The position numbers and the translations under genes are program-made. A stretch of 64,000 bases of DNA. It comes from G958295645 sp965242735. Lineage in GTDB: Bacteria; Gemmatimonadota; Gemmatimonadetes; Longimicrobiales; Gaopeijiaceae. The stretch lies in contig OZ251497.1 in the NCBI GenBank assembly GCA_965242735.1, forward strand, positions 1,860,001-1,924,000, in the 5' to 3' direction. This document shows positions 35,206-46,836 of the stretch, piece after piece (within the stretch, counting starts at the first letter, position 1; every line of letters starts with the position of its first letter). Below the pieces are notes generated by a model. It was not told where the DNA came from and did not search any database. It worked only from the letters and a program-made list of their open reading frames with translations.

Positions 35206-35326
35206 CTGCGAGTTCTCCTTCTCGCGAGGGTTCGTTATGGGCAATGCGCGTTGGGCAGCGCTTCGGACAGCCGAAAACCCCGGCGGCGAGACGCTGCCGG
35301 TTTCGGCGCCTTTCGGTTGCACGCTC

Positions 35327-35352
35327 AAGATAACACCGTTGCGAGCAACCGT
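35327..35352 (-). promoter_or_regulatory. Promoter with operator-like dyad for the outer-membrane protein
   Basis: Minus-strand TATCTT at 35332-35327. Directly upstream, an inverted repeat centred on GTTGC-TC-GCAAC (within 35336-35352) occupies the spacer between -10 and -35, a typical repressor position. Confidence 0.4.
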
Positions 35353-35413
35353 TTTCGCGCTCGCGCAACGCGGGGCGCCTGCCGTCCGTGGGCGCGCCAA
35401 GCGTTGGACAGGG

Positions 35414-35599
35414 TCACTTCTTCGGCTTGCGCAGCCGAACGACGCGCCAGCCCCAGCCGAGGAGCGCGAGCCAAGCGAACCCGTAGGCCAGGAGCACGTG
35501 AACGAGCGGCCGGGCGGACTCGGCGGCTTGGGCGGGCGCCGGATCTGCCAGGGCCGCCGCGAGACCGGCGAGCTGGACGGCGAAGCTTGCGACCGTCAC
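35414..35599 (-). CDS. ccmD: CcmD-like small membrane protein
   Basis: 61 residues, GTG 35599 overlapping the ccmC stop (GTGA). One transmembrane helix (VLLAYGFAWLALLGWGWRVV) and a basic C-terminus (RLRKPKK). Size, position and topology fit CcmD, which stabilises the CcmABC-CcmE complex and helps release holo-CcmE. Sequence conservation in this family is minimal, so the call rests on context. An N-terminal hydrophobic stretch precedes an Ala-rich loop. Confidence 0.75.
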   Translation of the reverse strand: MTVASFAVQLAGLAAALADPAPAQAAESARPLVHVLLAYGFAWLALLGWGWRVVRLRKPKK

Positions 35600-36276
35600 G
35601 TCGGGGTCTCCTCGGCCCGCCGGCGAACCATTTCGCCATCGTAGCGCAACGCGAACAGTCCCAGGAACAGCAGCGCGAAGCCGCCGGCCGCGACGAGCAG
35701 GGTCGCCAGCATGTCGGGATGCAGCGTGGGTCCTCCCGGCTTCACCACGACGGCTTCGGGGTGCAGGGACCGGAACCACGAGACGCTCACGTGAATCAGC
35801 GGAATGTCCAGCGCGCCGAGGACCGCGACCACGGCGGCGAGACGACGTCCGCGTCGCCGGTCGGAGACGGAGCCGCGCAGAAGAAAGTATCCCACGTAGA
35901 TGAACCAGAGGAGCAGCGTCAGGGTGAGCCGCGGCTCCCAAGTCCAGTAGGCGCCCCAGGCGATGCGAGCCCACAGCGGGCCCGAAACGAGCATGATCGC
36001 GCCGAAGACCAAGCCGCCCTCGGCGGCTGCGACCGCCGCGGCGTCGGCGCGCTCGTCCTTCAGCCACAAGTACGCGGCGCTGGCCAGGGCGGCCAGGCCG
36101 AAGGCCAAGAACGTCGTCCATGCGGCGGGAACGTGCACGTAGAAGATGCGCTGGACCAAGCCCATGCTGGCTTCGGTCGGCGCCCAGAAGGCGACCATCC
36201 AATGCGCGACCAGCTTGGTCGCGACGCCCGCCGCGGCAAGCGCGGTCCCACCGATCGTGGCGGTCTTGGAACGCAT
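35596..36276 (-). CDS. ccmC: Cytochrome c maturation haem-handling protein CcmC
   Basis: 226 residues. Six hydrophobic helices and the tryptophan-rich haem motif WGAYWTWEPRLT. Flanking histidines (HVPAAW near residue 48 and HVSVSWF near 162) are the expected axial ligands. CcmC loads haem onto CcmE at the outer face of the inner membrane. Start ATG 36276 follows the ccmB stop by nine bases with an AGG element. It is downstream of ccmA and ccmB in the usual order. Confidence 0.95.
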   Translation of the reverse strand: MRSKTATIGGTALAAAGVATKLVAHWMVAFWAPTEASMGLVQRIFYVHVPAAWTTFLAFGLAALASAAYLWLKDERADAAAVAAAEGGLVFGAIMLVSGPLWARIAWGAYWTWEPRLTLTLLLWFIYVGYFLLRGSVSDRRRGRRLAAVVAVLGALDIPLIHVSVSWFRSLHPEAVVVKPGGPTLHPDMLATLLVAAGGFALLFLGLFALRYDGEMVRRRAEETPT

Positions 36277-36285
36277 GGCCTGAAT

Positions 36286-36963
36286 TTAGTCGTCCACCAC
36301 GTGCCGGAAGAGAAGCCCGCCGGCGGCCAGCGCGGCCAGGGCGCACGCCCAGAGAAGCCGGACCAAGCCCGCCACCTCCGGCCAAGGACGGTCCGACAGC
36401 AACCGGCCCGTGGCCGTGGCGCCGAAGAACACGACTGGCGCGAGCAACGGAAAGAGGAGGACGGGCAGCAGCGCGTCCCCCAGCGAACTGTGCCCCGCCA
36501 TGCGGCCGAAGAACGTCCCGGCGGCCGCCAGGCCGATTGCGCCGGGCAGCAGCACGCCCGCATGAGCCGCGGGCCGCCCCTGCCCCGGCACTCCCAGGAA
36601 CACGACGAACGCGACGAACGCCGCGGCCGCGGCGGCCGCCACGAGAATCGCGTTGGCCCCCGTCTTGCCCAGGAACAGGGCGGACCGGGGCGCCGGCGCC
36701 AGCAGCAGGTGCCGGAACGCGCCGTCCTCGTCTTCCGCGTCGAACGCCCGGCTCGCGCCCGCCGTCGCGGAGAACAGCATCACCAGCCAAAAGAACGGGC
36801 CCGCCACCGCCGCCGGTTCGACGCGCGCGCGGTCCAGAGTCATCCCGAAGAGAAAGGCGGCCAGCGCCGTGAACGCCAGCATCGCGAGCATGCGGCCCGG
36901 AGCGCGAAGCTCGGTCCGCAAGTCCTTGGCGGCGACGTGCCACGCGCAGCGAAGCACGGTCAC
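36286..36963 (-). CDS. ccmB: Haem exporter-type ABC permease CcmB
   Basis: 225 residues from GTG 36963, overlapping the ccmA stop (GTGA). Six hydrophobic segments and the CcmB pattern VAAKDLRTELRAPGRM at the N-terminus, SATAGASRAFDAEDEDGAFR, and LLPVLLFPLLAPVVFFGA. It forms the membrane part of the CcmAB ATPase that releases holo-CcmE from CcmC. Ends with TAA. Confidence 0.93.
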   Translation of the reverse strand: MTVLRCAWHVAAKDLRTELRAPGRMLAMLAFTALAAFLFGMTLDRARVEPAAVAGPFFWLVMLFSATAGASRAFDAEDEDGAFRHLLLAPAPRSALFLGKTGANAILVAAAAAAAFVAFVVFLGVPGQGRPAAHAGVLLPGAIGLAAAGTFFGRMAGHSSLGDALLPVLLFPLLAPVVFFGATATGRLLSDRPWPEVAGLVRLLWACALAALAAGGLLFRHVVDD

Positions 36964-37862
36964 GGGCGCGCGGCTTCCGGCGTCCTCGCCTGGCCCAACT
37001 CGCCCGCTTGGCCCGCCTTGTCCGCCTGGCGCAACTCGCCCGCCTGGTCGAACTCGCCCGCTTGGTCCGCTTGGCCCGCATGGCCCGCCTCGTCCGCCTG
37101 GCGCAACTCGCCCGCTTGGTCGAACTCGCCCGCTTGGTCCGCTTGGCCCGCATGGCCCGCCTCGTCCCGTTCGCCTTCGCGACCGCCCATCGCGGCCACG
37201 ATCCGGTCCGGGCTCGCTTCGTCCTCGGGGAGGTCCAGCGCCTTGCGTCCGCGGCGCAGCACGACCACGCGGTCGGCCAGCGCGGCGCCCCGCGCGATGT
37301 CGTGCGTCACCAGGACCACGATGCGCCCGCGCCGGCCGCGGTCGCGCAACGCCGTCTCCAGGACCGAGGACGACGACGCGTCCAGCCCGGTGAACGGCTC
37401 GTCCAGGAGGAGGAGCTCGGGGTCGCGCATGAGCGCCCGGGCCAGGGCCGCGCGCTGGCGCTCGCCTCTGGACAGCGCCCCGGCCTGCCGGTTCGCGAGG
37501 CGTTCGGCTTCGACGGCGGCCAGCGCGGCCCGCACCTCGCCGGGCGTCGTCCGCCCGTGCAGCGAGGCGAAGAAGAGCAAGTTCTGCGCGACGGTCAGCT
37601 TGGCGTAGAGACCGCTTCTGTGGCCGGCCACGCCGATTCGCGCGCGCCACGCGAACCGGTCCGCCGACAGCGCGACGCCGTCCAGCAACACCTCTCCGGC
37701 ATCCGGACGCCGTTCGCCGGCGAGGACGCGCAGCAACGTCGACTTGCCCGCCCCGTTGGGTCCGAAGACGGCCAGAACGCCGTCTCCAGCGGCGAAGCTG
37801 ACGCCGTCGAGCGCGCGCGTGGGACCGTAGGCGCACGCAAGGCCCCGGCCCTCCAGGATCAC
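36960..37862 (-). CDS. ccmA: Haem ABC transporter ATPase CcmA with repeat C-tail
   Basis: 300 residues from GTG 37862, overlapping the upstream stop (GTGA). Walker A GPNGAGKST, Q-loop region, signature LSRGERQRAALARAL, Walker B LLLLDEPFTGLD and H-loop VTHD are all present. The ATPase is normal to about residue 228. Then comes a tail of about 70 residues coded by a 72-bp tandem repeat with GQADQAGEFDQAGELRQA units, absent from ordinary CcmA proteins. A few residues (ARTPEAARP) follow. The tail is acidic and probably disordered. Confidence 0.93.
   Translation of the reverse strand: MILEGRGLACAYGPTRALDGVSFAAGDGVLAVFGPNGAGKSTLLRVLAGERRPDAGEVLLDGVALSADRFAWRARIGVAGHRSGLYAKLTVAQNLLFFASLHGRTTPGEVRAALAAVEAERLANRQAGALSRGERQRAALARALMRDPELLLLDEPFTGLDASSSSVLETALRDRGRRGRIVVLVTHDIARGAALADRVVVLRRGRKALDLPEDEASPDRIVAAMGGREGERDEAGHAGQADQAGEFDQAGELRQADEAGHAGQADQAGEFDQAGELRQADKAGQAGELGQARTPEAARP
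37021..37164. repeat. 72-bp tandem repeat in the ccmA 3' end
   Basis: Two copies (37021-37092, 37093-37164), almost identical, starting TCCGCCTGGCGCAACTCGCC. Sub-units CTTGGYCCGC/CTTGGTCGAACTC show an internal 12-15 bp substructure. A degenerate part-copy precedes it. Confidence 0.88.
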
Positions 37863-38295
37863 GGCTTCGGCGCGGCCCGGCTCCCCAGGGGACGGCCGCA
37901 CCGCCCGCAGTGCCGGGCCCCGCGGCCGTTGACGTGCCCGCAGCTACCGCACTTCAGTCCCGCCCGCAAGGCGCGGCGCATGTCCGCGATCTCTTCCTCC
38001 AGCGCGGCGGCCGCCGGATCGCCGGCCCGCTGCGCCCCGGCCTCCCCGTCCAGCCGCACCAACGCCTCGCGGGACAGCTCGGTCCTCAGCTCGGCGTAGT
38101 CGCGTCCGTCGATCTTGCCGGTCGCCCGGTCGTCCTCCAGGTCGCGCAGCGCCGAGAGCGCCACGCGGCGCTTGGCGGCGGCTTCGTCCCAGCGGTCGTC
38201 CCCTCCATAGGCAGGGGCGCCGCGTCCGGAGAAGACGGGCTCCAGCACGAACAGCAGAACGCCGGCGGCGAGCGCGATGGCTCCGCCGACCAGCA

Positions 38296-38296
<1 letters not shown>
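37859..38296 (-). CDS. CcmI-like membrane protein with zinc ribbon
   Basis: 145 residues. ATG 38296 overlaps the ccmF stop by one base (TGATG). One N-terminal transmembrane helix, then a helical region resembling the CcmI/CycH cytoplasmic segment (KRRVALSALRDLEDDRATGKI), and a C-terminal double-CxxC zinc ribbon (CGSCGHVNGRGARHCGRCG). Proteins of this make-up occur beside ccmF in phyla without a full CcmH/CcmI. Its role is inferred from position: assembly or apocytochrome handling in the Ccm operon. Confidence 0.75.
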
Positions 38297-40331
<2,035 letters not shown>

Positions 40332-40335
<4 letters not shown>

Positions 40336-40748
40336 GTCGCCAAGTCCTCCTTGGCGACTTCGTAGCGGCTCCCGCACTTGGTCAGCACGGTGTGGGCCTC
40401 GAACACCTCGTCCGGTCCGAAGCGGCCCTCGAGAACGACTTCGGCCTGGTCGTTGAACGTGTCCGGGACCACGTCGTCGTAGCGCACGGAGAAGACGACG
40501 GACGGATCGTCCAGGTCGGCCACCCGAAAGGCATGCGCGGGGCCGGGGCTGCGCTCCCAGCTCCCCTCGACCACCCGGCCGCTCACCTTCACCCCCACGT
40601 CGCGGAAGCTCGGATCGGCTTCGATGCGCTCGGCCAGCTCGGCCGGCGTCATGTAGTAGACCATGCTGTCGCTGATGCCGGTCCACATCAGGTAGGAGAC
40701 CACGGCGGCGACGCCCGCCAAGCCGACCAGAAAGCGCGTGTTCTTCAC
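40332..40748 (-). CDS. ccmE: Haem chaperone CcmE, cysteine (CxxxY) variant
   Basis: 138 residues, ATG 40748. One N-terminal anchor helix and the OB-fold beta-barrel (VKVSGRVVEGS, FRVADLDDPSVVFSVRYDD, VVLEGRF). The haem-attachment region reads TKCGSRYEV: Cys125 and Tyr129 replace the usual His and Tyr of the HxxxY motif. A natural CcmE of this Cys type has been characterised in Desulfovibrio, together with loss of CcmG and CcmH, and those two genes are indeed missing here. It heads the ccm operon; a TTTAGATTG -10-like box lies inside the end of glpK. Confidence 0.93.
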
Positions 40749-40800
40749 GTGGGGTTCGATCTCCAGGGTCTCGTCCAGCGCTTCGGTGTTCGCGATGCGG

Positions 40801-42341
<1,541 letters not shown>

Positions 42342-42345
<4 letters not shown>

Positions 42346-42422
42346 CGGAGCTCCGGCTCGATGCCGAGGGCCAGGCCGCGGCGCATGTCCGCGCGCACCG
42401 CAACGGGCGCGCGCCAGTTCAT
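42342..42422 (-). CDS. 26-residue bridging ORF before glpK
   Basis: MNWRAPVAVRADMRRGLALG plus IEPELR. Its ATG overlaps the stop of an 11-codon frame that itself starts at a GTGA overlap with the maf stop; its own TGA overlaps the glpK TTG. There is no ribosome-binding site. A chain of 4-nt overlaps across the gap is visible, but chance cannot be excluded in this GC range. Confidence 0.3.
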
Positions 42423-42450
42423 CTTGGCCATGGCGTCGCGGGCGCCGCGC

Positions 42451-43182
42451 TCACCGCGGTTCCAGCCGCCCAGGGCGGTACTTCAGGCCCAACGCCCCCG
42501 CCAGCCTCACGAAGGCCGCCACCGGGAGGCCCATGACGCCGTAGAAGTCGCCCTCCACGCGCTCGACGAACGCGGCTCCGCACCCTTGGATGCCGTAGCC
42601 GCCCGCCTTGTCCAGCGGCTCGCCGGTGGCAACGTACGCCTCGATGGCGTCCGGCGACGCGGACCCGAAGGCCACCGTGGCCGCGGCCACGGCGGAGCCC
42701 ACAAGTCCACCGCGAGCCAGCGCGATTCCGGAATAGACGGTGTGCGCGCGCCCCGACAGCGCCGACAGCATGGCCGCCGCCCCCTTCGCCCCGTCCGGCT
42801 TCTCCAGCACGGCGCCGTCCAGCGCCACCACCGTGTCGCCCGCCACGATCAGCGCGGCGGGGCGCCGGCCCGCCACCGCCAAGGCCTTCGCGCGCGCCAT
42901 GCGCTCCACGTAGCCCGCGGGCCCTTCGCCGGGCTCTCGCCGCTCTTCGACGGCGGGCGGCACGACCGCAAACGACAGCCGCAAGGTCTCCAGGATGCGC
43001 GCCCGCCTCGGCGACCGCGACGCCAGGACGACCGGCACGCTCTTCGGCCCGCGCGCCTCCGTTCGGCTCGACAGTCGGCGGCGCACGGCGCATGCCCCGG
43101 CGGCCTCGTCGCCCTTCGGCCCGCCCGCCCCCGTTCGGCTCGACGGTCCAGCGGGAGCGGCGCCGGGCCCCGCCGGGCTCAC
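42451..43182 (-). CDS. maf: Maf/YhdE nucleotide pyrophosphatase with N-terminal extension
   Basis: The core of 195 residues shows the Maf signature LASRSPRRARILE, IVAGDTVVALDG, the GRAHTVYSGIAL segment and YGIQGCGAAFVERVEGDFY. Family members hydrolyse non-canonical dTTP/UTP/CTP forms and are linked to division arrest. GTG 43182 overlaps the glmS stop (GTGA) and adds 48 low-complexity residues made from a 72-bp repeat (SSRTGAGGPK and SSRTEARGPK). GTG 43038 would give exactly the usual protein but leave a 140-bp gap inside a tightly overlapping operon. Confidence 0.9.
   Translation of the reverse strand: MSPAGPGAAPAGPSSRTGAGGPKGDEAAGACAVRRRLSSRTEARGPKSVPVVLASRSPRRARILETLRLSFAVVPPAVEERREPGEGPAGYVERMARAKALAVAGRRPAALIVAGDTVVALDGAVLEKPDGAKGAAAMLSALSGRAHTVYSGIALARGGLVGSAVAAATVAFGSASPDAIEAYVATGEPLDKAGGYGIQGCGAAFVERVEGDFYGVMGLPVAAFVRLAGALGLKYRPGRLEPR
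43040..43144. repeat. 72-bp-period repeat at the maf start
   Basis: CCGTTCGGCTCGAC occurs at 43059 and 43131, each preceded by a YCTTCGGCCCGCSCGCC stretch; period 72 bp, the same as the repeat in ccmA. Confidence 0.75.
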
Positions 43183-45017
43183 TCGACCGTGACGGCCTTG
43201 GCCAGGTTGCGCGGCTGGTCCACGTCGCATCCCCGCAGCACGGCCATGTGGTACGCGAGGAGCTGCAACGGGACGACGGCCAGCACGGACATGAGCACCG
43301 GAATGGCGCTGGGAATCACGATCATCTCGTCCGCGACTTCCCTCACCTCGTCCGCCCCCGCGTCGGTCACCGCGATGACGCGCCCGTGCCGGGCCCGGAC
43401 CTCTTCGATGTTGGACAGCGACTTGGCGTAGACGGTGTCGCGCGGCGCCAGGGCCATGACGGGCATGTTCTCGTCGATGAGCGCAATCGGCCCGTGCTTC
43501 ATCTCGGCGGCCGGATAGCCTTCCGCGTGGATGTAGCTCACTTCCTTGAGCTTGAGCGCGCCCTCGAGCGCGACCGGGAACTGGTAGCCGCGGCCCAGAT
43601 ACAGGAAGTTGGGGCTGTCGCGGTAGCGCTGCGCGAGCGCACGCACGGCCCCGTCCACGCCGAGCACCTCCTCGACCTGCTCCGGCAACCGGCGCAGCGC
43701 GTGCACGACCTCGCGCCCCTGCAAGATCGAGAGCGTGCGCCGGCGAGCCAGGTAGAGCGCGAACAGCAGCTGCGCCACGATCTGGCTGGTGAACGACTTG
43801 GTGGACGCGACGCCGATTTCGGGGCCCGCATGGAGATGCATCCCGAAGTCGGTCTCGGCCGCGATGCTCGATCCCACGCAGTTGACGATCCCCATCGTGC
43901 GGCAGCCGCGCCGCTTGGCCTCGCGCAGCGCCGCCAGCGTGTCCGCGGTCTCGCCCGACTGGCTGAGGCCCACCACGAGGGTGTTCGGCCCCAGCACCGG
44001 GTTGCGGTACCGGAATTCCGACGCGTATTCCGCCGCGACGGGAATGCGGGCCATCTCCTCGATCACCCGGCCGCCGATCAGCCCCGCGTGCCAGCTCGTG
44101 CCGCATGCGGTGACGATGATGCGGTCCAGGCGCGCCAGCTCGTGGTCGGAGATGGTGATGCCGCCGAGCTTCGCGTCGCCCTCTTCCTCCAGCAGCCGGC
44201 CTCGCATGACGTCGCGCAGCGTGGACGGCTGTTCCACGATTTCCTTGTGCATGAAGTGGCGATGGCCGCCCTTGCTGACTGCGCTCGCGTCCCAGTCGAC
44301 GAACTTGACGTCCCGGTCCACGCTGCGGCGGGACAAGTCGAACATCCGGTAGCCGTCGGCTTGCAGGACCGCCGAGTCGCCGTCCTGCAGGTACACCACG
44401 TTCTGCGTGTGGGCCGCCATCGCGCCCACGTCCGACGACACCAAGTACTCGCCCCGCGCCCCGACGCCCAGCAGCACCGGACTCCCCTTGCGGGCGATGA
44501 CGATCTTGCCCGGGTCGCGCGTGCTGACCACGGCGATGCCGTAGGCGCCTTCGACGGCGGACAACGCTCTGGCGACCGCTTCCTCCAGCCGGTCGCAGCT
44601 GCGAAACGCCAAGTCGACGAGATGGACGAGGACTTCCGTGTCGGTCTGGCTCTCGAATTCGAACCCCATCTCGCGCAACCGGGGACGGTGGACGGGCGCG
44701 TTCTCGATGATGCCGTTGTGGACGAGCGCGATGTCGCGGTCCGCGGAGAGCTGCGGATGCGCGTTGGCTTCGGTCGGCGGTCCGTGCGTGGCCCAGCGCG
44801 TGTGGGCGATGCCGCACGTGCCCGGAGGGACGCCGCCGTTCAGCGCGGACTCCAGGTCGGCGATCTTGCCCGGACGCTTCGCCGTGAACAGCCCGCCTTC
44901 CGGCTGGACGACGGCGATGCCGGCCGAGTCGTAGCCTCGGTACTCCAGCCGCTTCAGTCCCTCGAGGAGAATCCAACCCGCTTGGCGCGGACCCACGTAT
45001 CCGATGATTCCGCACAT
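43179..45017 (-). CDS. glmS: Glutamine--fructose-6-phosphate aminotransferase (isomerising)
   Basis: 612 residues. MCGIIGYVG places the catalytic Cys right after Met, so ATG 45017 must be the start even though a TTG nine bases upstream overlaps the glmM stop. The glutaminase domain has HTRWATHGPPTEANAHPQ and HNGIIEN; two SIS domains follow (TACGTSWHAGLIGG, LSQSGETADTLAAL, LGRGYQFPVALEGALKLKE), ending PRNLAKAVTVE. It makes glucosamine 6-phosphate for peptidoglycan and LPS. Cotranscribed with glmM, which takes the product one step on. Confidence 0.97.
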   Translation of the reverse strand: MCGIIGYVGPRQAGWILLEGLKRLEYRGYDSAGIAVVQPEGGLFTAKRPGKIADLESALNGGVPPGTCGIAHTRWATHGPPTEANAHPQLSADRDIALVHNGIIENAPVHRPRLREMGFEFESQTDTEVLVHLVDLAFRSCDRLEEAVARALSAVEGAYGIAVVSTRDPGKIVIARKGSPVLLGVGARGEYLVSSDVGAMAAHTQNVVYLQDGDSAVLQADGYRMFDLSRRSVDRDVKFVDWDASAVSKGGHRHFMHKEIVEQPSTLRDVMRGRLLEEEGDAKLGGITISDHELARLDRIIVTACGTSWHAGLIGGRVIEEMARIPVAAEYASEFRYRNPVLGPNTLVVGLSQSGETADTLAALREAKRRGCRTMGIVNCVGSSIAAETDFGMHLHAGPEIGVASTKSFTSQIVAQLLFALYLARRRTLSILQGREVVHALRRLPEQVEEVLGVDGAVRALAQRYRDSPNFLYLGRGYQFPVALEGALKLKEVSYIHAEGYPAAEMKHGPIALIDENMPVMALAPRDTVYAKSLSNIEEVRARHGRVIAVTDAGADEVREVADEMIVIPSAIPVLMSVLAVVPLQLLAYHMAVLRGCDVDQPRNLAKAVTVE

Positions 45018-45022
45018 GGCCG

Positions 45023-46396
45023 TCAACCGCCTCCAATTCGAGAAAGAACGGCGCCGACGCGCGCCACGAGCGCGCGAGCGCCGTCGCCGGGGGCCGGACC
45101 CTCGGCGATCATCCGCACCACCGGCTCCGTGCCGGAGGGGCGCACGTGCATCCATTCGCGCCGCTCCGGCCATTCGATGCGCAGGCCGTCGTCGCGGTTG
45201 GCGGCGCCGCCGGAGGGCAGCTCGCGCTCGAGTGCCTCGAACGCTTCCGGCAGCGCTCGGCGAGGGAACGCGGCCTTCTGCTTGACGATGACGTAGGCCG
45301 GCCAGCGCGCCACGCGCTCCGACAAGGGCGTCTCGGGCTCCAGGGCCAGGAACTGCAACGCCAGCGCGGCGCCCACGAGCGCGTCGCGGGTGTGGTGGAG
45401 CGCGGGCAGAATGACCCCGCCGTTTCCCTCGCCGCCGACGACCGCGCCTTCCTGTTCCATGAGCCACGCCACGTTGGCTTCGCCCACCGGGGCGCGCAGG
45501 ACCCGGCAACCGCGGCTGTCCGCCACGTCGTCGATCACCCGGCTGGTGGAAAGGTTGGTCGCCACAGGACCGGGCTCGCGAGCCAAGACCACGTCGGCGG
45601 CGATGGCCAGCGTCAGGTCCTCTCCCAAGGGCCGGCCCTGCTCGTCTACGAGGGAGAGGCGGTCCGCGTCGGGGTCCACGGCAAGGCCGGCGCATGCGTT
45701 CGAGGAGACCACGAGCTCTCCCAAGTCGCGCAGGTTCGCGGCCGTGGGCTCGGGGTCGCGGGGAAAGCGGCCGTGGGGCTCGAGGCCGATGCCGCGCACC
45801 GAGCAGCCGAGGCGTTCGAGCAGGCCGGGGACCGCCACGCCGCCCGCGCCGTTCACGCAGTCCAGCGCCACCGCGAGGCCCGCGCGCCGAATCCGCTCCG
45901 CGTCGATCTGCGGCAAGCCGAGAATGCGCGCGACATGCCGTTCGCTCGCTGCGGGATCGCGACGAACGGGACGAAGCGCGTCCCAGGCCGCGCGGCTCGG
46001 GTCGCGCTCCGCCAGGAAGGCGAGAAAGCGTTCCATGCGTTCTGGAGACAGAAAGGCGCCCCGCCCCGTGCCGAACTTGAAGGCGTTCCACTCCGCCGGG
46101 TTGTGGCTGGCCGTGACGGCCACGGCGCCCGCCGCCCCGGCGTCGGCCGCCGCCAGCAGCAACGTCGGCGTCGAGACGACTCCGGCGTCCACCACTTCGC
46201 GGCCCACCGAGATCAGGCCCGACACGGCGGCGCCCGCCAGCATCGGCCCCGACACGCGCGAGTCGCGGCCGACGAAGACCGCCCCGCGCTCCCCTTCCTC
46301 CTCCAGGAACGTCCCGTAGGCCGCGGCCAAGCCCGCCGCGAGCTCCGGCGTGAACGGCGCGCCTACCCGACCCCGGAATCCCGAGACGCCCACCAT
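45023..46396 (-). CDS. glmM: Phosphoglucosamine mutase-type phosphohexomutase
   Basis: 457 residues from ATG 46396. Motifs in order: VSGFRGRVGAPFTPELA, the phosphoserine loop VTASHNPAEWNAFKF, the metal loop DPDADRLSLVDE, the sugar loop GGEGNGGVILP and the phosphate loop VRPSGTEPVVR. GlmM, PgmB and ManB share this fold; the glmS neighbour favours glucosamine 6-phosphate to 1-phosphate. An upstream in-frame extension exists but lacks conservation features. A GCTAGCTTT box lies about 145 bases upstream. Confidence 0.92.
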   Translation of the reverse strand: MVGVSGFRGRVGAPFTPELAAGLAAAYGTFLEEEGERGAVFVGRDSRVSGPMLAGAAVSGLISVGREVVDAGVVSTPTLLLAAADAGAAGAVAVTASHNPAEWNAFKFGTGRGAFLSPERMERFLAFLAERDPSRAAWDALRPVRRDPAASERHVARILGLPQIDAERIRRAGLAVALDCVNGAGGVAVPGLLERLGCSVRGIGLEPHGRFPRDPEPTAANLRDLGELVVSSNACAGLAVDPDADRLSLVDEQGRPLGEDLTLAIAADVVLAREPGPVATNLSTSRVIDDVADSRGCRVLRAPVGEANVAWLMEQEGAVVGGEGNGGVILPALHHTRDALVGAALALQFLALEPETPLSERVARWPAYVIVKQKAAFPRRALPEAFEALERELPSGGAANRDDGLRIEWPERREWMHVRPSGTEPVVRMIAEGPAPGDGARALVARVGAVLSRIGGG

Positions 46397-46836
46397 CAGT
46401 CCCGGCGGCAGGCGGAGGGGCACGCGCGATCTCCGTTGGGCGGGCGGACGGGGCGAAGCGACACGGCCGACTGGGTGGCCCAGCCGTGCGACGCCGGGTT
46501 GCCTGCGCCAAGCCGAGCCGAGAACTGCCGTCAAAGCTAGCGACGAGGCAGGGACGGCGGGCCGGGCGAGAAGCCGGAGGCCCCAAGGGCTGTGGGGGCC
46601 CGCCGTTGCCGGTCAAGCCGTAGAAGTCCGGCACGTCGGCGCGGTCGAAGATCAGGGCCCAAGGGCTGAGCTCGCCGTTGCCGGTCAAGGCTCCCCCGGC
46701 GGCGAATTCCGGCCGGCGGCGCGGAGGCGTCCCGAAGGCGCCGCCGCGACCCACGGCGCGGACGCCCTCGTTCGCCTAGATTGCAACCTGCACGGCGCCG
46801 AGCCGCCGCCCTTCCCCGGCCCAACCCGTCCATCGC
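46397..46836. other. Divergent intergenic region glmM / PLP enzyme
   Basis: 440 bp. Holds the candidate glmM promoter (minus-strand CGCTAGCTTTGAC near 46545), the candidate plus-strand promoter CCTAGATTGC near 46776, and two copies of GCCGTTGCCGGTCAAG (about 46602 and 46673). A short protein-like stretch on the minus strand (LTGNGELSPWALIFDRADV) is bounded by those repeats but has no start and no recognisable family. No gene called. Confidence 0.5.

Noticed and set aside
46560..46720. Possible small minus-strand gene with LTGNG segments
   Set aside because: There is no start codon in context, it is bounded by direct repeats, and no family is recognisable; treated as intergenic.
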